A DNA stretch of 64,000 bases from Streptomyces sp. NBC_01498. GTDB taxonomy: Bacteria; Actinomycetota; Actinomycetes; Streptomycetales; Streptomycetaceae. This document shows positions 28,055 through 37,467 of this stretch, one piece after another. The translations under genes and the position numbers were made by a program. Numbering within the stretch: position 1 is the first letter of the stretch; every line of letters begins with the position of its first letter. Below the pieces are notes generated by a model that saw only the letters and a list, made by a program, of their open reading frames with translations, had not been told where the DNA came from and searched no databases. The stretch is taken from positions 5,158,001-5,222,000 of the forward strand of contig NZ_CP109598.1 of NCBI RefSeq assembly GCF_036327775.1. The letters are read 5' to 3'.

Positions 28055-28983
28055 TTGTCATCCAACGTGAACAGGTTCGAGCGGGCGATCAGGAGCCCGG
28101 CGGCCAGCAGCCCTACGACCAGCAGACAGACGGAGATCGCGGCGGCGCCGTTGAAGTCGCCCTGCTGGAAGGCGTAGACGTACGCCAGCTGGTTGGGCGA
28201 CCAGGTCGGGCTCACCCGGCCGAGGCTGGCGGTCTGGAGCAGCTGCGGTTCGACGAAGAGCTGGGTGCCCGCCGCGAACGCCAGGATGGTCATGTAGACG
28301 ATCCACTGCCGGATCATGGGGATCTGGATGTGCCAGGCGGTGCGCCACGGCCCGGCGCCGTCCATGCGGGCGGCTTCGAGCACCTCGTCGGGGATGTTGT
28401 TCAGGGCTCCGTACATCACGACCATCCAGCCGCCGGCACCCGTCCAGAACGCGATCAGCATCAGGATGAGCGGCAGGTTCCCGGGTGAGAGCACGGCGGC
28501 GAAGGTGTGCATGCCCATGCTTTCCAGCAGCCAGGACACCGGGCTGACGTCCGGATCCAGCATAAACAGCCAGACCAGGACACTGGCCACGCCGGCCAGC
28601 GCGCCCGGAAGGTAGTACAGGAAGCGCAGGAGCGCGGAGGTGCCGGGGCGGATCCGGCCGCGCAGCACCACGGCGACCAGGACCACCAGCACGACCAGGG
28701 TGACGAGCCACAGGGCGAGGTAGACCAGCATGTGGCCGAAGGCGGGGAGGAAGCGGTAGTCCTGGGCGACCCTCAGGAACTGGTTGAGGCCGGTGAACTG
28801 GCCCCGGTCGTTGGTGAGGGACAGGTAGAAGGAGTAGCCGGTGGGGAAGACGCCGAAGGCGAGCAGTAGCAGCGCGTATCCGGCGACGAAGAGGTAGCCG
28901 ACCGGGCTGCGGCGCCTCCGCCGTGGCGCGTCGCCACGGCGGAGGGCGGAGACAGCGCCGCGCCCGGTCTCCTGCAGGGTCAC
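28051..28983 (-). CDS. Carbohydrate ABC importer permease (MalF type)
   Basis: A 310-residue permease with six helices and EAA loop EVLEAARMDGAGPWRTAWHI. The GTG start at 28983 overlaps the stop of the substrate-binding protein (GTGA), and its own stop overlaps the next permease. This makes a tightly coupled operon: binding protein, MalF-type, MalG-type. The frame extends upstream into the binding-protein gene, but that part is an out-of-phase shadow. Confidence 0.93.
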   Translation of the reverse strand: MTLQETGRGAVSALRRGDAPRRRRRSPVGYLFVAGYALLLLAFGVFPTGYSFYLSLTNDRGQFTGLNQFLRVAQDYRFLPAFGHMLVYLALWLVTLVVLVVLVAVVLRGRIRPGTSALLRFLYYLPGALAGVASVLVWLFMLDPDVSPVSWLLESMGMHTFAAVLSPGNLPLILMLIAFWTGAGGWMVVMYGALNNIPDEVLEAARMDGAGPWRTAWHIQIPMIRQWIVYMTILAFAAGTQLFVEPQLLQTASLGRVSPTWSPNQLAYVYAFQQGDFNGAAAISVCLLVVGLLAAGLLIARSNLFTLDDK

Positions 28984-30365
28984 TTGCCGACCACCTTGTA
29001 TCCCTGGGCCTTCGCCTCGTTGCCGATCTCGGTCTGCCACGCGGGCAGGGTCTCGGTGAGGCTCTTGCCGGCGGTGAGGGCGGGCAGGACGACGCTGGAC
29101 CAGGCGGTGGCGTCGGAGAAGCGGGTGTTGGACCAGCCGGTCCACACCGCGTCGGCGGCCTCCTGGAAGGCGCCGCTGACGTCGTTGGCGAAGTAGCCGT
29201 TGTTGGCCGGGTTGGCCAGCCAGGCCTGTGCCGCCTTGGTGTACGCGGGGTAGGTGGGCGCGCCGGCCTGGTTGGCGTCGGAGGTGGTCAGCCAGGTCAC
29301 GAGGTCGGTGGACGCCTTGAGGTTGGCGCTGTGCGAGGAGACCATCCACACGCCACCGCCCACGTTGCCGGTGGCGACGGTCGATTCGCCCTCCCACTTC
29401 AGCGGAGGCGCGGCGGCGATCTGCTTGGCGGGGGCCTTGAAGGCGGCCTTGAAGAGGTACTGGCCGTACCAGGAGGGCCCGTAGGCCATGAGGACCTTGT
29501 CGCCGCTGTCCTTGGCGAAGCCCTGGCTGAAGAAGCCCTTGGTGGTGACGGCCTTGGCGGAGATGAGACCGTCCAGCAGTTCAGCGGTACGGGTGCACTT
29601 GGGGTCCTGGAGGTCGGTGCGCAGGGTGTCCGGCTTCACCAGGTCGAACGCGGGGCACTGTCCGGACCAGAAGTACGACTCGTGGGAGTTGGTGTCGCCT
29701 ATCGAGCCGACGAGGTAGCCGGGGTGATCCTTGGCCACCCGCTTGCCGAGCGCCTCGTACTCCTCCCAGGTGGCGGGCACCTGGTAGCCCCACTCGTCCA
29801 TGAGGGGCTTGTTGTACCAGAGGACGACCTGGGCGATGTCGTTGCGCAGGCAGTAGGTGTGTCCGTTGAACTGGCAGGGCGTGAGGGAGCCCTTGGCGAA
29901 GCCGTCGAGGGTGGCTTTCGGCACCAGCTTCTGGTCCAGCGGTGCGGCGAAGGGCTGGGCGCCGGACGTGGTGGCACGCGAGGCCCAGGTGACGTCGGTG
30001 GGTGAGCCGAAGACGACGTCGGGCCAGCCCTTTCCGGTCCGGTCGAACAGCTGGACCTTGGACTGGAGGTAGGTCGAGCCGTCCGCCCCGCCGTCGTAGG
30101 TGACGATCTTCAGCTTTTTGTCCGGGTGGGCCTTCTGGTACGCCTCCACGGCCGGTAGCCGGGTGGAGTCGGCCCACACGGTGATCTCGGAGCCCTTCTT
30201 CTGGTCGGCCGGCGTGAACGCGGGCTGGGCGGAGGGGGACTGCGGGGTGGTGTCGGCGCCGGCGCAGCCGGCCAGCGCGGCCACGGTGGCCAGGGAGAGA
30301 GCCGCAGCCGCGGTGCGGACGACCGCGTGGCGTCGCGTGGCTCTGGGAGATGCGGAGGATCTCAT
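28980..30365 (-). CDS. Extracellular sugar-binding lipoprotein of ABC importer
   Basis: A 461-residue family 1 solute-binding protein. A Sec signal peptide ends in a lipobox LAGC with Cys34 as the lipidated residue. The mature protein has typical motifs (ITVWADSTRLPAVEAYQKAH, WPDVVFGSPTDVTWASRA). It captures a saccharide outside the membrane for the two permeases downstream. The surrounding genes suggest an L-fucose-containing or related sugar, but the ligand is not readable from the sequence. Confidence 0.93.
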   Translation of the reverse strand: MRSSASPRATRRHAVVRTAAAALSLATVAALAGCAGADTTPQSPSAQPAFTPADQKKGSEITVWADSTRLPAVEAYQKAHPDKKLKIVTYDGGADGSTYLQSKVQLFDRTGKGWPDVVFGSPTDVTWASRATTSGAQPFAAPLDQKLVPKATLDGFAKGSLTPCQFNGHTYCLRNDIAQVVLWYNKPLMDEWGYQVPATWEEYEALGKRVAKDHPGYLVGSIGDTNSHESYFWSGQCPAFDLVKPDTLRTDLQDPKCTRTAELLDGLISAKAVTTKGFFSQGFAKDSGDKVLMAYGPSWYGQYLFKAAFKAPAKQIAAAPPLKWEGESTVATGNVGGGVWMVSSHSANLKASTDLVTWLTTSDANQAGAPTYPAYTKAAQAWLANPANNGYFANDVSGAFQEAADAVWTGWSNTRFSDATAWSSVVLPALTAGKSLTETLPAWQTEIGNEAKAQGYKVVGK

Positions 30366-30488
30366 CGTCGTGCCTTTCTGTTCAAGCGTGGTTCTGTGCC
30401 GGCGGGAGGGGACCCGCGCTGTTCCGGTGGTGCGCCGGACGGGGTGCGGCGGAGGCCGTCGCCGTCCCGGGGAGGGGCGACCGCGCGC

Positions 30489-31586
30489 TCAGCGCGGTTG
30501 TTCGACGAACGGCGTCAGCGCCTCGCTGTAGCCGTAGTCGAGGGGAAGGGCTATGCCGGGTCCGGAGGGGGCGTGGACCAGGCCCTGGGCGTCCACGTGG
30601 CGTTCGCGTACGACGCGTTCCGCGGTCACCAGGGACTCGTAGTAGGTGGTGTTGGAGATGGCCATGCACAGGTGGTGGTTGGGGATGTCGGACCCGTGCA
30701 CCTCGGCCCGCAGCCGGTAGGCGTCGGCGAGGTGGGCGGTGCGCATGGCGCCGGTGATGCCGCCGCGCAGAGTGGTGCCGGCGCGGACGCCGAAGGTGGC
30801 GGCTCCGGCGCGGATGAAGTCCGCGGAGTTCATGTGGGCTCCGTCGGAGGTCTCGGCGACCAGCAGCGGGACGGTCACGGACTCGGCGAGCTTCCGGTAC
30901 GCGGAGATGCTGAACTCGCGCATCGGCTCCTCGTACCAGAGGTAGTCGGCCTCGGCGAGCGCCCGGCCCAGCCGGATCGCGTCGGGGAGGTCGAAGCCCG
31001 CGGACCCGTCGTACATGAGGGGGACGTCGGGGCCGACGTGGTCGCGCAGGGCCAGGCAGAGTGCGGCGTCGCGGCGGGCGTCGCCCCAGGCGTGCAGCTT
31101 GATGCCCCGGTAGCCGAGGGCCAGGCACTGGTCGGCCACGTCGAGGAATTCCTCGGTGGAGGAGAACGTGGAGGTGGAGGCGTAGGCGGGGATGGCTTCG
31201 CGGAAGCCGCCCAGCAGTCGCCAGACCGGCTCGCCGTGGTAGCGGCCGGCCAGGTCCCACAGGGCGGTGTCGATGAGGCCCAGTGTGGGGAGCGGGAGTT
31301 CGTGGATGCGGTCCAGTTCCCACACCCGGTGCCACAGCCATTCCCGCTGGAAGGGGTCGGCGCCGAGCAGTTCGTCGCGGAACACCCGGTCGACGAGGTC
31401 GGTGAGGACGGCGAAGGCTCCGGGGCGGGCGAACACCGCGACCCCTTCGGCTCCTTCGTCGGTGCCGATGTGCAGGACCGCGCCGTCGCCGGTCGCGGGG
31501 CTGCCGCTCAGGCCCTCCCGCCACCGGAAGGGTGGCTTCGCCGCCGGAACGTCGATCCGGTGTACTGCGACATGGGTGATCTTCAT
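30489..31586 (-). CDS. Enolase-superfamily sugar-acid dehydratase
   Basis: A 365-residue member of the mandelate racemase/muconate lactonising enzyme group. Candidate metal ligands are Asp in LMYDGSAGF, Glu in LWYEEPM and Glu in VAETSD. The position of the usual KxK base reads GIKLHAW (K-x-H), and a His sits in EVHGSDIPNHH. Such enzymes dehydrate aldonic acids to 2-keto-3-deoxy acids. With a mutarotase, a lactonase and an aldose-dehydrogenase-type reductase nearby, L-fuconate or a similar acid is the likely substrate. The start at 31586 gives the family N-terminus MKITHVAVHRIDVP; the ribosome site is weak. Confidence 0.85.
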   Translation of the reverse strand: MKITHVAVHRIDVPAAKPPFRWREGLSGSPATGDGAVLHIGTDEGAEGVAVFARPGAFAVLTDLVDRVFRDELLGADPFQREWLWHRVWELDRIHELPLPTLGLIDTALWDLAGRYHGEPVWRLLGGFREAIPAYASTSTFSSTEEFLDVADQCLALGYRGIKLHAWGDARRDAALCLALRDHVGPDVPLMYDGSAGFDLPDAIRLGRALAEADYLWYEEPMREFSISAYRKLAESVTVPLLVAETSDGAHMNSADFIRAGAATFGVRAGTTLRGGITGAMRTAHLADAYRLRAEVHGSDIPNHHLCMAISNTTYYESLVTAERVVRERHVDAQGLVHAPSGPGIALPLDYGYSEALTPFVEQPR

Positions 31587-31666
31587 CCTGGATTCGTCTC
31601 TGTGTGGGAGGAGCCGGCGGGCGCCCGGCCGCGACGGTGGCCGCCGGGCGTCCGCCGTGCGGGGGG

Positions 31667-34600
31667 CTAGAAGCCGCCGTAGACCTTGAGCTCGTAGATG
31701 CTGCCGCCGTTCCAGCTGGACCCGGTGACGGTCAGGCGCAGATGGCGGGCGGTGACGGGGTGTTCGGCGAACGAGTAGTTGATCGCCGAGGTGGTGTTCT
31801 CCGCCGTGCGGTCGTCGAACAGCGACCATGTCTCGCCGTCGGTGGAGTACTCCAGGCGGTACCGGTAGCCGCCGGACAGTTCGAAGTTGGTCATGACGCT
31901 GGAGACGCTGGTGGCCTCTCCGAGGTCGACCTGGATCCAGGACGGGTCGGGCAGTCCGGAGCCCTGGGCCCAGCGCGTCGACAGGTTGCCGTCGACGGCC
32001 AGGGAGGGCGCGTATCCGTCCGACTGGGAGGAGGCGGTGACGGACTTGTCGAGGGCGAGGTTGGTGTCGGCGGGGGTGGTGACGGTGGCCGCGGGGCTGG
32101 GCTCGGACGCGTTCAGCGCGGCGTCCCGTGCGACGACCGTGAAGGCGTACTCCGTCCCGGCGGTCAGGTTGGAGACCCGCAGGGTGGTCCTGTCGGTGAC
32201 GGCGATGCGCTTGCCGTCCTGGTAGACGGCGTAGGTGGTGACGCCCGTGTCGTCGGTGGGCGCCGTCCAGTCGAGGTCCAGGACGCTCGGCAGCAGTGGA
32301 CGGACCCCGGGCTTGCCGGGGCGCGAGGGCGCGGTGTGGTCCGTGCCGGGGGTGGCCGGGTCGCCGTAGACCTGGAGGTCGTGGACGCTGCCGCCGTTGC
32401 CGCTGGAGCCGGTCACGGTGAGCCGTACGTAGCGGCCGGTGACCGGGGTGCCGTTGTCGTAGGTGGTCTGGGCCGTGGTGTTGGTGGCGGTGCGGTCGGC
32501 GAAGGTCGTCCAGTGGACCTCGTCCGGTGACACCTCGACGCGGTACTTGTATCCGCTCGGCTTCTCGAAGGTCGTGATCGCGCCGTCGATGTCGTGGTTG
32601 GCGCCGAGGTCGACCTGGATCCAGGACGGGTCGGGCAGGCCGAGGCCCTGGGCCCAGCGGGTCGACAGGTCGCCGTCGTTCACCTTGTCGGGGTGGTTGG
32701 CCTCGGACTCGGAGGAGGCGGTGACCGGCTTCCTCAGTGCCAGGTCCCGGCCGGCCGGCATGGTGAACCTCAGGGTCCGGCTCGGTGCCGACTCGTTGCC
32801 GGCCGCGTCACGCGCGGTGATCTTGAAGGTGTACGTCCTGCCGCCGGTGAGTCCGGGGATACGTACGCCGGTGGTGGCGGAGGCGTTGACGAGGGCGCCG
32901 TCCTGGAACACCGAGTAGCCGGTGACGGCGGTGTCGTCGGTGGCGGCGGGCCAGCGGAGGTCCGCCACCGTCGGGAAGTCGGCCTGTGCGGTCGGGGCGC
33001 CGGGGGCGCCCGGGGCCCGGCGGTCGGTCACGGCCGGTCCGGGGTCGAGGTGGCGGTAGGGCTTCTGGAGCCCGGCGTTGTTCACGATCGAGGCGGGCAA
33101 CTGGTCGCAGGCGCCCACGGTGACGTTGCCGCTGACGTTGTTGCCCGTGCTGCGGTTCTGGACGCTGAAGGTGGGGTTGGTGGTGAAGTTGCCGGTGATC
33201 CGGCTGTCCATGCCGTGGTTCATCAGCAGCCACTGGAAGGTGATGTCACAGAACGCGTTACCCGTGTTCTGCCAGTGACGGCTGCCCTCGTCGTGGTAGA
33301 CGGCGCCGTACGCGGCGTACGGGACGCCGCGGATGTAGTTGCCGGAGACCCGGCTGCCGGGGTTGTCGCTGAGGGTGTAGACCGCTCCGCCGTCGGCCTG
33401 CGATCGCATGATGTCGCTGATCTCGTTGTTGGCGACGACGTTGTCCCGGCCGATGGTCGGGGTGTCGGAGACCGGGACACCGGAGTTGTTCGGGTACGTG
33501 GGGTTGCCTCCCTTGTCGGTCAGTCCCCAGCCCCAGCCGACGGAGATGCCGCTGTAGGGCAGGTCGTACACCTTGTTGTGGACGATCTCCGTGGAGTCGG
33601 TGTAGCCGGCCAGGATGCCGAGGGAGCCGTTGTACTGGTCGGCGACCCGGGTGACGACGTTGTTGGCGACGCGGGTGTCCTTGGTGATGTCCCGCGGGTC
33701 GTCGGGGTGGGCGTCGCCCCACTCGACGCCGCCGATCTGGATGCCGGTGGCGGCGATCTGGCGGAAGACGTTGCCGGTGATGTCCGTGCGCTGCGTGCCG
33801 GTGTTGAGGTTCAGGCCGACCGCGCCGAGGTGGGTGAAGGTGTTGCCCTCGAACGCGATGTTCTGTCCGTGGCTGACGTTGACGGCGCCGGGTGTCTTCT
33901 TCCAGTTCAGCCGGGTGGAGTTGAAGTCGGGGTTGTCCTCGCCGACCATCCGGAACCCGCCCTGGCCCTCGATGTGCCCGTCGGGCGAACTCGGGGCGAG
34001 CCAGGTGGAGTGGGAGAAGGTGAGGCCCTCGAAGGCGACGTTCCTGACCGGGTTGCTCCGCGTGCCGTTCAGGTCGACCAGGTCCTGCACGACGGGCACG
34101 GTCACGTCCGCGGTGGCCATGTTCTGACCCGGCTCGGGCAGGTAGAAGATCTCGCCCGCCGTTCTGTCCAGGTACCACTCCCCCGGGCTGTCGAGCAGTT
34201 CGCGGGCGTTCTCCAGCCAGGTCGGGGTCTGGATCTCCTGGCCCTGCTGGAGGTGGGCGTTGTCCCAGCACGGCTGGACCATCGTCATCGAGCGGCCGGA
34301 GATGGAGTCCACGCGGCAGCGCATGAGCTTCCAGCCCCAGGAACTGGCGACCTCCAGGTCCGCGGGCCGCTGGTAGCCGGTGATGCTGTCGTCGGTGAAG
34401 GTGTAGCCGGTGGACGTCTTGCTGAAGCCGGCCGGGTTCTTGGCACCGCGGGCGCGGGTCTTCAGCTCGCCGTTCACGTAGAGCTGGCGGGTGTCGAGCC
34501 CGCTGAGCTTCGCCTTGTAGACCTTCTTGCCGGCGTCGGCGGCGGTCCAGCCGGTGACCTGCCGGCCACCGCTGATCACGGGGTGCGCGCCCGGGGCCGC

Positions 34601-34954
34601 CTCGTAGACGATCTTCTGGCCGGAGCGGCCGGAGTCCCGCGCGGTCAGCGTGAAGGTGCGGCTGAGCCGGTGGGTGCCGGACAGGAGACGGACGTGGACA
34701 TCGCCGTTGACCCGGTCCTTGGTGTCACGCACGTAGTCACGTGCGTGCTCAAGGGTCTTGAAGGGGTGGCCGGCGCTGCCCTTTCCGCTGTCCTTGCCGT
34801 CAGGTGCGACATAGACGGTCAGGGCGGGGCCCCTGGATGTCGCGTGGGCGGGCACCGCGGCCAGGGAGGCCGAGGCCACGGCCAGGGACAGGGCGGCTAT
34901 CAGGGTTCTTCGCAGCGGTGGAGATCCGCCGCTGCGAGCGGGCGGAAGAGACAT
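31667..34954 (-). CDS. Secreted beta-helix glycosidase-like protein with CBM32 domains (GH141-like)
   Basis: A 1,095-residue secreted protein. Signal peptide residues 1-39 (ends PAHA); an N-terminal motif VYVAPDGKDSGKGSAGHPFK and a long right-handed parallel beta-helix to about residue 650 with many Asn-rich turns; then fibronectin III, discoidin/CBM32 (NHPDKVNDGDLSTRWAQG), a second fibronectin III and a second CBM32. The layout resembles family GH141, which includes alpha-L-fucosidases and xylanases. The two CBM32 copies are clearly related. Next to an importer and sugar-acid genes, it probably releases the sugar that the operon consumes. Family assignment is by pattern, not search. Confidence 0.8.
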   Translation of the reverse strand: MSLPPARSGGSPPLRRTLIAALSLAVASASLAAVPAHATSRGPALTVYVAPDGKDSGKGSAGHPFKTLEHARDYVRDTKDRVNGDVHVRLLSGTHRLSRTFTLTARDSGRSGQKIVYEAAPGAHPVISGGRQVTGWTAADAGKKVYKAKLSGLDTRQLYVNGELKTRARGAKNPAGFSKTSTGYTFTDDSITGYQRPADLEVASSWGWKLMRCRVDSISGRSMTMVQPCWDNAHLQQGQEIQTPTWLENARELLDSPGEWYLDRTAGEIFYLPEPGQNMATADVTVPVVQDLVDLNGTRSNPVRNVAFEGLTFSHSTWLAPSSPDGHIEGQGGFRMVGEDNPDFNSTRLNWKKTPGAVNVSHGQNIAFEGNTFTHLGAVGLNLNTGTQRTDITGNVFRQIAATGIQIGGVEWGDAHPDDPRDITKDTRVANNVVTRVADQYNGSLGILAGYTDSTEIVHNKVYDLPYSGISVGWGWGLTDKGGNPTYPNNSGVPVSDTPTIGRDNVVANNEISDIMRSQADGGAVYTLSDNPGSRVSGNYIRGVPYAAYGAVYHDEGSRHWQNTGNAFCDITFQWLLMNHGMDSRITGNFTTNPTFSVQNRSTGNNVSGNVTVGACDQLPASIVNNAGLQKPYRHLDPGPAVTDRRAPGAPGAPTAQADFPTVADLRWPAATDDTAVTGYSVFQDGALVNASATTGVRIPGLTGGRTYTFKITARDAAGNESAPSRTLRFTMPAGRDLALRKPVTASSESEANHPDKVNDGDLSTRWAQGLGLPDPSWIQVDLGANHDIDGAITTFEKPSGYKYRVEVSPDEVHWTTFADRTATNTTAQTTYDNGTPVTGRYVRLTVTGSSGNGGSVHDLQVYGDPATPGTDHTAPSRPGKPGVRPLLPSVLDLDWTAPTDDTGVTTYAVYQDGKRIAVTDRTTLRVSNLTAGTEYAFTVVARDAALNASEPSPAATVTTPADTNLALDKSVTASSQSDGYAPSLAVDGNLSTRWAQGSGLPDPSWIQVDLGEATSVSSVMTNFELSGGYRYRLEYSTDGETWSLFDDRTAENTTSAINYSFAEHPVTARHLRLTVTGSSWNGGSIYELKVYGGF

Positions 34955-35058
34955 GTGGTTCCAATCGCCTGGGACGGTGGCGCGGGACGCCGGTCGTCCA
35001 CGGTGTCCCGCGCCGTCGGGCGGCTTCGTGCCGCCGGGGAGATGGGGGGGTGGAGGTC

Positions 35059-35892
35059 CTAGGAGGCCGACGTGCGCGGCGGTGAGGAATCCGCGGCACC
35101 GTCGCCGGCCGGTGCCCCGGGGGCGGGGCGGTCGCCGAGGTTGAACAGCCGGTCGCGGATCTTGCGTTCGAACTGGCTCTGCGTGGTCGCGATGTGTTCC
35201 AGCATCAGTTCCTCGGCGAGCGCGGCCTCCCCCGCGGAGACCGCCTCGGCGATGGCGAGGTGCTGGCGCGCGGCGACCTCCAGGGAGCCGGGGGCGTCAC
35301 CGTGGAAGAGCAGCACGTCGGACTGGCCGGCCAGGCGCCGCACACCGGCGACGCTGGAGCGGAGGAACACGTTGTGCGAGGCGGCGCCGACCGCGTCGTG
35401 GAAGGCCGCGTCGGCGCGGGCGAAGGCGTGCACGTCGTGGCGTACGGCGCAGTCCAGGGTGGTCCGGGCGCTTTCCTTGATGGCGCGCACCTCGATGGGT
35501 GTGGCGAGGGTGGCGGCGCGCCGGGCCGTCTCCGACTCGATCACCGACCGGTAGTCCAGGAGCATCAGGACGTGCTCCATGCTCGTCGGCCGGAACTGTG
35601 CCATCTGGTCGTCGACCAGACCCCCCGATCCCTCGGCGACGAAGATCCCGGCTCCCCGCCTCACACTCAGCCGGCCGATGGCCGCCAGGACCTTCACGGC
35701 CTCCCGGGTGACGTTGCGGGTGGCGCCCAGGATCTCGGCGAGGCCCTTCTCGGTGGGGAGCCGGTCACCGGGACGCAGCTCCTGTTCGGAGATGTAGTCC
35801 AGCAGTTGCTCGGCCACCAGCTCGTACCCCGGCCGGTAGGGACGTGAGGCGTCATCGTCTCCCCGACCCGGGACGCGCGACGGATTGGCCAC
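35059..35892 (-). CDS. GntR-family (FadR subgroup) transcriptional regulator
   Basis: A 277-residue regulator: winged helix (LRPGDRLPTEKGLAEILGAT, RNVTREAVKVLAAIGRL) followed by an all-helical FCD ligand-binding domain with candidate metal-binding residues (ADAAFHDAVGAASHN). FadR-type regulators commonly sense sugar acids. The GTG at 35892 is chosen for AAGGAG 6 bases upstream. Divergent from the mutarotase-lactonase-reductase operon, with repeats in the shared promoter, it is the likely local regulator of the deoxysugar genes. Confidence 0.9.
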   Translation of the reverse strand: MANPSRVPGRGDDDASRPYRPGYELVAEQLLDYISEQELRPGDRLPTEKGLAEILGATRNVTREAVKVLAAIGRLSVRRGAGIFVAEGSGGLVDDQMAQFRPTSMEHVLMLLDYRSVIESETARRAATLATPIEVRAIKESARTTLDCAVRHDVHAFARADAAFHDAVGAASHNVFLRSSVAGVRRLAGQSDVLLFHGDAPGSLEVAARQHLAIAEAVSAGEAALAEELMLEHIATTQSQFERKIRDRLFNLGDRPAPGAPAGDGAADSSPPRTSAS

Positions 35893-36217
35893 GATGCACT
35901 CCTTCTCACTGCGCCAATGAATCTGGTTCATCTGGTGGGCCACTATGACATCCGTGTTACGTGATGGATAGATGTTGACGGTAATCAGTTTCGAAACCCG
36001 ACTTAACGGTGCAGAGCGTCCAGTTGATGACGATCTCAAGTCTCTCCGTTGCGCCGAACCGATCACATCCTTATGGTCCTGAGCGTCGAATGAAGCACAT
36101 CCTTCGCCGGTCGCAGGGTGCCGGGAGCCCGGTTCCGAACCAGGCCGTGGACGCACCCGACCGCGACAGGCGAACCAGGCCGTGGACGGACCACGGCTGC
36201 GAAACGAGGAGTGAGAG
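35893..36217. promoter_or_regulatory. Divergent promoter region with candidate operators
   Basis: A short palindrome ATGAA-TCTGG-TTCAT (35,917-35,931) lies just upstream of the GntR gene. Nearer the mutarotase are GGTTCCGAACC (36,131-36,141, perfect palindrome), an 18-bp direct repeat CGAACCAGGCCGTGGACG (36,136-36,153 and 36,171-36,188) and CCGTGG-ACGGA-CCACGG (36,180-36,196). Any could bind the GntR or LacI regulator; none is proven. Confidence 0.5.
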
Positions 36218-36541
36218 ATGAAACGCCACGCTGCCGTGGTCAGGCTGCGCCCGGAGAAGGAAGCCGAGTACCGGGCCCTGCACGCCGATGCCTGGCCCGG
36301 TGTCCTGGACGCGCTCAAGCGCGCCCACATCGGCAACTACTCGATCTTCCTGCGCGACGGGCTGCTGTTCAGCTACCTCGAATACACCGGCGACGACTAC
36401 GCCGCCGACACCGCGGCCATCGCCACCGACCCGACCACACAGCGGTGGTGGGCGCTGACCGATCCCTGCCAGCAGCCGCTGGACACCGCCGCCGACGGCC
36501 AACTGTGGGCGGACGCCGAGGAGATCTTCCACCTCGACTGA
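36218..36541 (+). CDS. Aldose mutarotase of the RhaM (DUF718) family
   Basis: A 107-residue protein (MKRHAAVVRLRPEKEAEYR, HIGNYSIFLRDGLLFSYLEY, WWALTDPCQQPL) of the L-rhamnose mutarotase family, which interconverts the anomers of 6-deoxy-L-sugars. Members of this family also occur in L-fucose oxidation operons. AGGAG lies just upstream of the ATG. First gene of the rightward operon with the lactonase and aldo-keto reductase. Confidence 0.9.
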   Translation: MKRHAAVVRLRPEKEAEYRALHADAWPGVLDALKRAHIGNYSIFLRDGLLFSYLEYTGDDYAADTAAIATDPTTQRWWALTDPCQQPLDTAADGQLWADAEEIFHLD

Positions 36542-36627
36542 CGCGGCTTCGTCTCGACCGACGCGACTTCCCCGTGGCGCGCCAGGCCCCTGTCCCACCC
36601 GCCCTTCCCTCAGCCCCGGAACGGACC

Positions 36628-37467
36628 ATGCGCATCGACGCCCATCACCACCTGTGGAACCTGGAGGTCCGTGACCAGCCCTGGGTCCATGGCCTGCCCG
36701 AACTCCACCGCAGTTTCGGCCCGTTCGAGCTGCGGCCACTGCTCGAACGCCACGCCGTCGACGCGACCGTCGTCGTGCAGACCCTCCCCGGCCCCGAGGA
36801 GACCCCGGAGCTGCTCGCGCTGGCAGCCGGGGACCCGCACGTGAAGGCCGTCGTCGGATGGACGAGCCTGACCGACCCCGCGATCGCCGACCGTCTCTCC
36901 GAACTGCGGGACGCTCCGGGAGGCGCCGCACTCGTGGGAATCCGTCACGGAATCCAGGACGAACCGGCGCCCGACTGGACGTCCCGCCCCGACGTCCGGC
37001 GCGGCCTGCGGGCTCTCGCCGCGGCCGGCCTCTGCTACGACCTGCTGGTGCGACCCGACCAACTGGCGGACGCGGTGCGGACCGTACGCGAACTGCCCGA
37101 CGTGCGCTTCGTCCTGGACCACTCCGGCAACCCCGTGATCGACGAGGACGGCCTGGCCGCCTGGACCGCCGAGATACGAGAACTGGCCGCCTGCCCCAAC
37201 GTCGCCGTGAAGCTCTCCGGTCTCCTCACCCGGACGCCGGCCGGGGACGGCCCGGCACACGCGCTGCGCCCCTACGCGGACGTGCTGTGGTCGACGGTCG
37301 GACCGGACCGCGTCATGTTCGGATCGGACTGGCCGGTCTGTCTCCTGACAGCCGGTTACGACACGGTCGTCGCCGTGGCCGACGCGCTCTGCGAGGACCT
37401 GAGCGACCCGGAACGCGTCGCCGTCTTCGGTGCCACCGCCGCGCGCTGGTACGGGATCCCGGCATGA
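36628..37467 (+). CDS. Amidohydrolase-2 family lactonase (L-fuconolactonase-like)
   Basis: A 279-residue TIM-barrel amidohydrolase: N-terminal IDAHHHLWN, central FVLDHSGNP and C-terminal FGSDWPVCLLTAGYD motifs match the COG3618 group, which includes L-fucono-1,5-lactonase and related sugar-lactonases. It would open the lactone formed by the neighbouring reductase. ATG at 36628; its stop overlaps the start of the reductase (ATGA). Confidence 0.88.
   Translation: MRIDAHHHLWNLEVRDQPWVHGLPELHRSFGPFELRPLLERHAVDATVVVQTLPGPEETPELLALAAGDPHVKAVVGWTSLTDPAIADRLSELRDAPGGAALVGIRHGIQDEPAPDWTSRPDVRRGLRALAAAGLCYDLLVRPDQLADAVRTVRELPDVRFVLDHSGNPVIDEDGLAAWTAEIRELAACPNVAVKLSGLLTRTPAGDGPAHALRPYADVLWSTVGPDRVMFGSDWPVCLLTAGYDTVVAVADALCEDLSDPERVAVFGATAARWYGIPA

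Noticed and set aside
28984..29397. N-terminal extension of the MalF-type permease
   Set aside because: It overlaps the binding-protein gene in another phase; the GTG at 28983 overlapping that gene's stop is the natural start.
31604..35062. Long plus-strand frames opposite the beta-helix enzyme
   Set aside because: Shadow frames; the minus strand gives a coherent signal peptide, beta-helix, FN3 and CBM32 layout.
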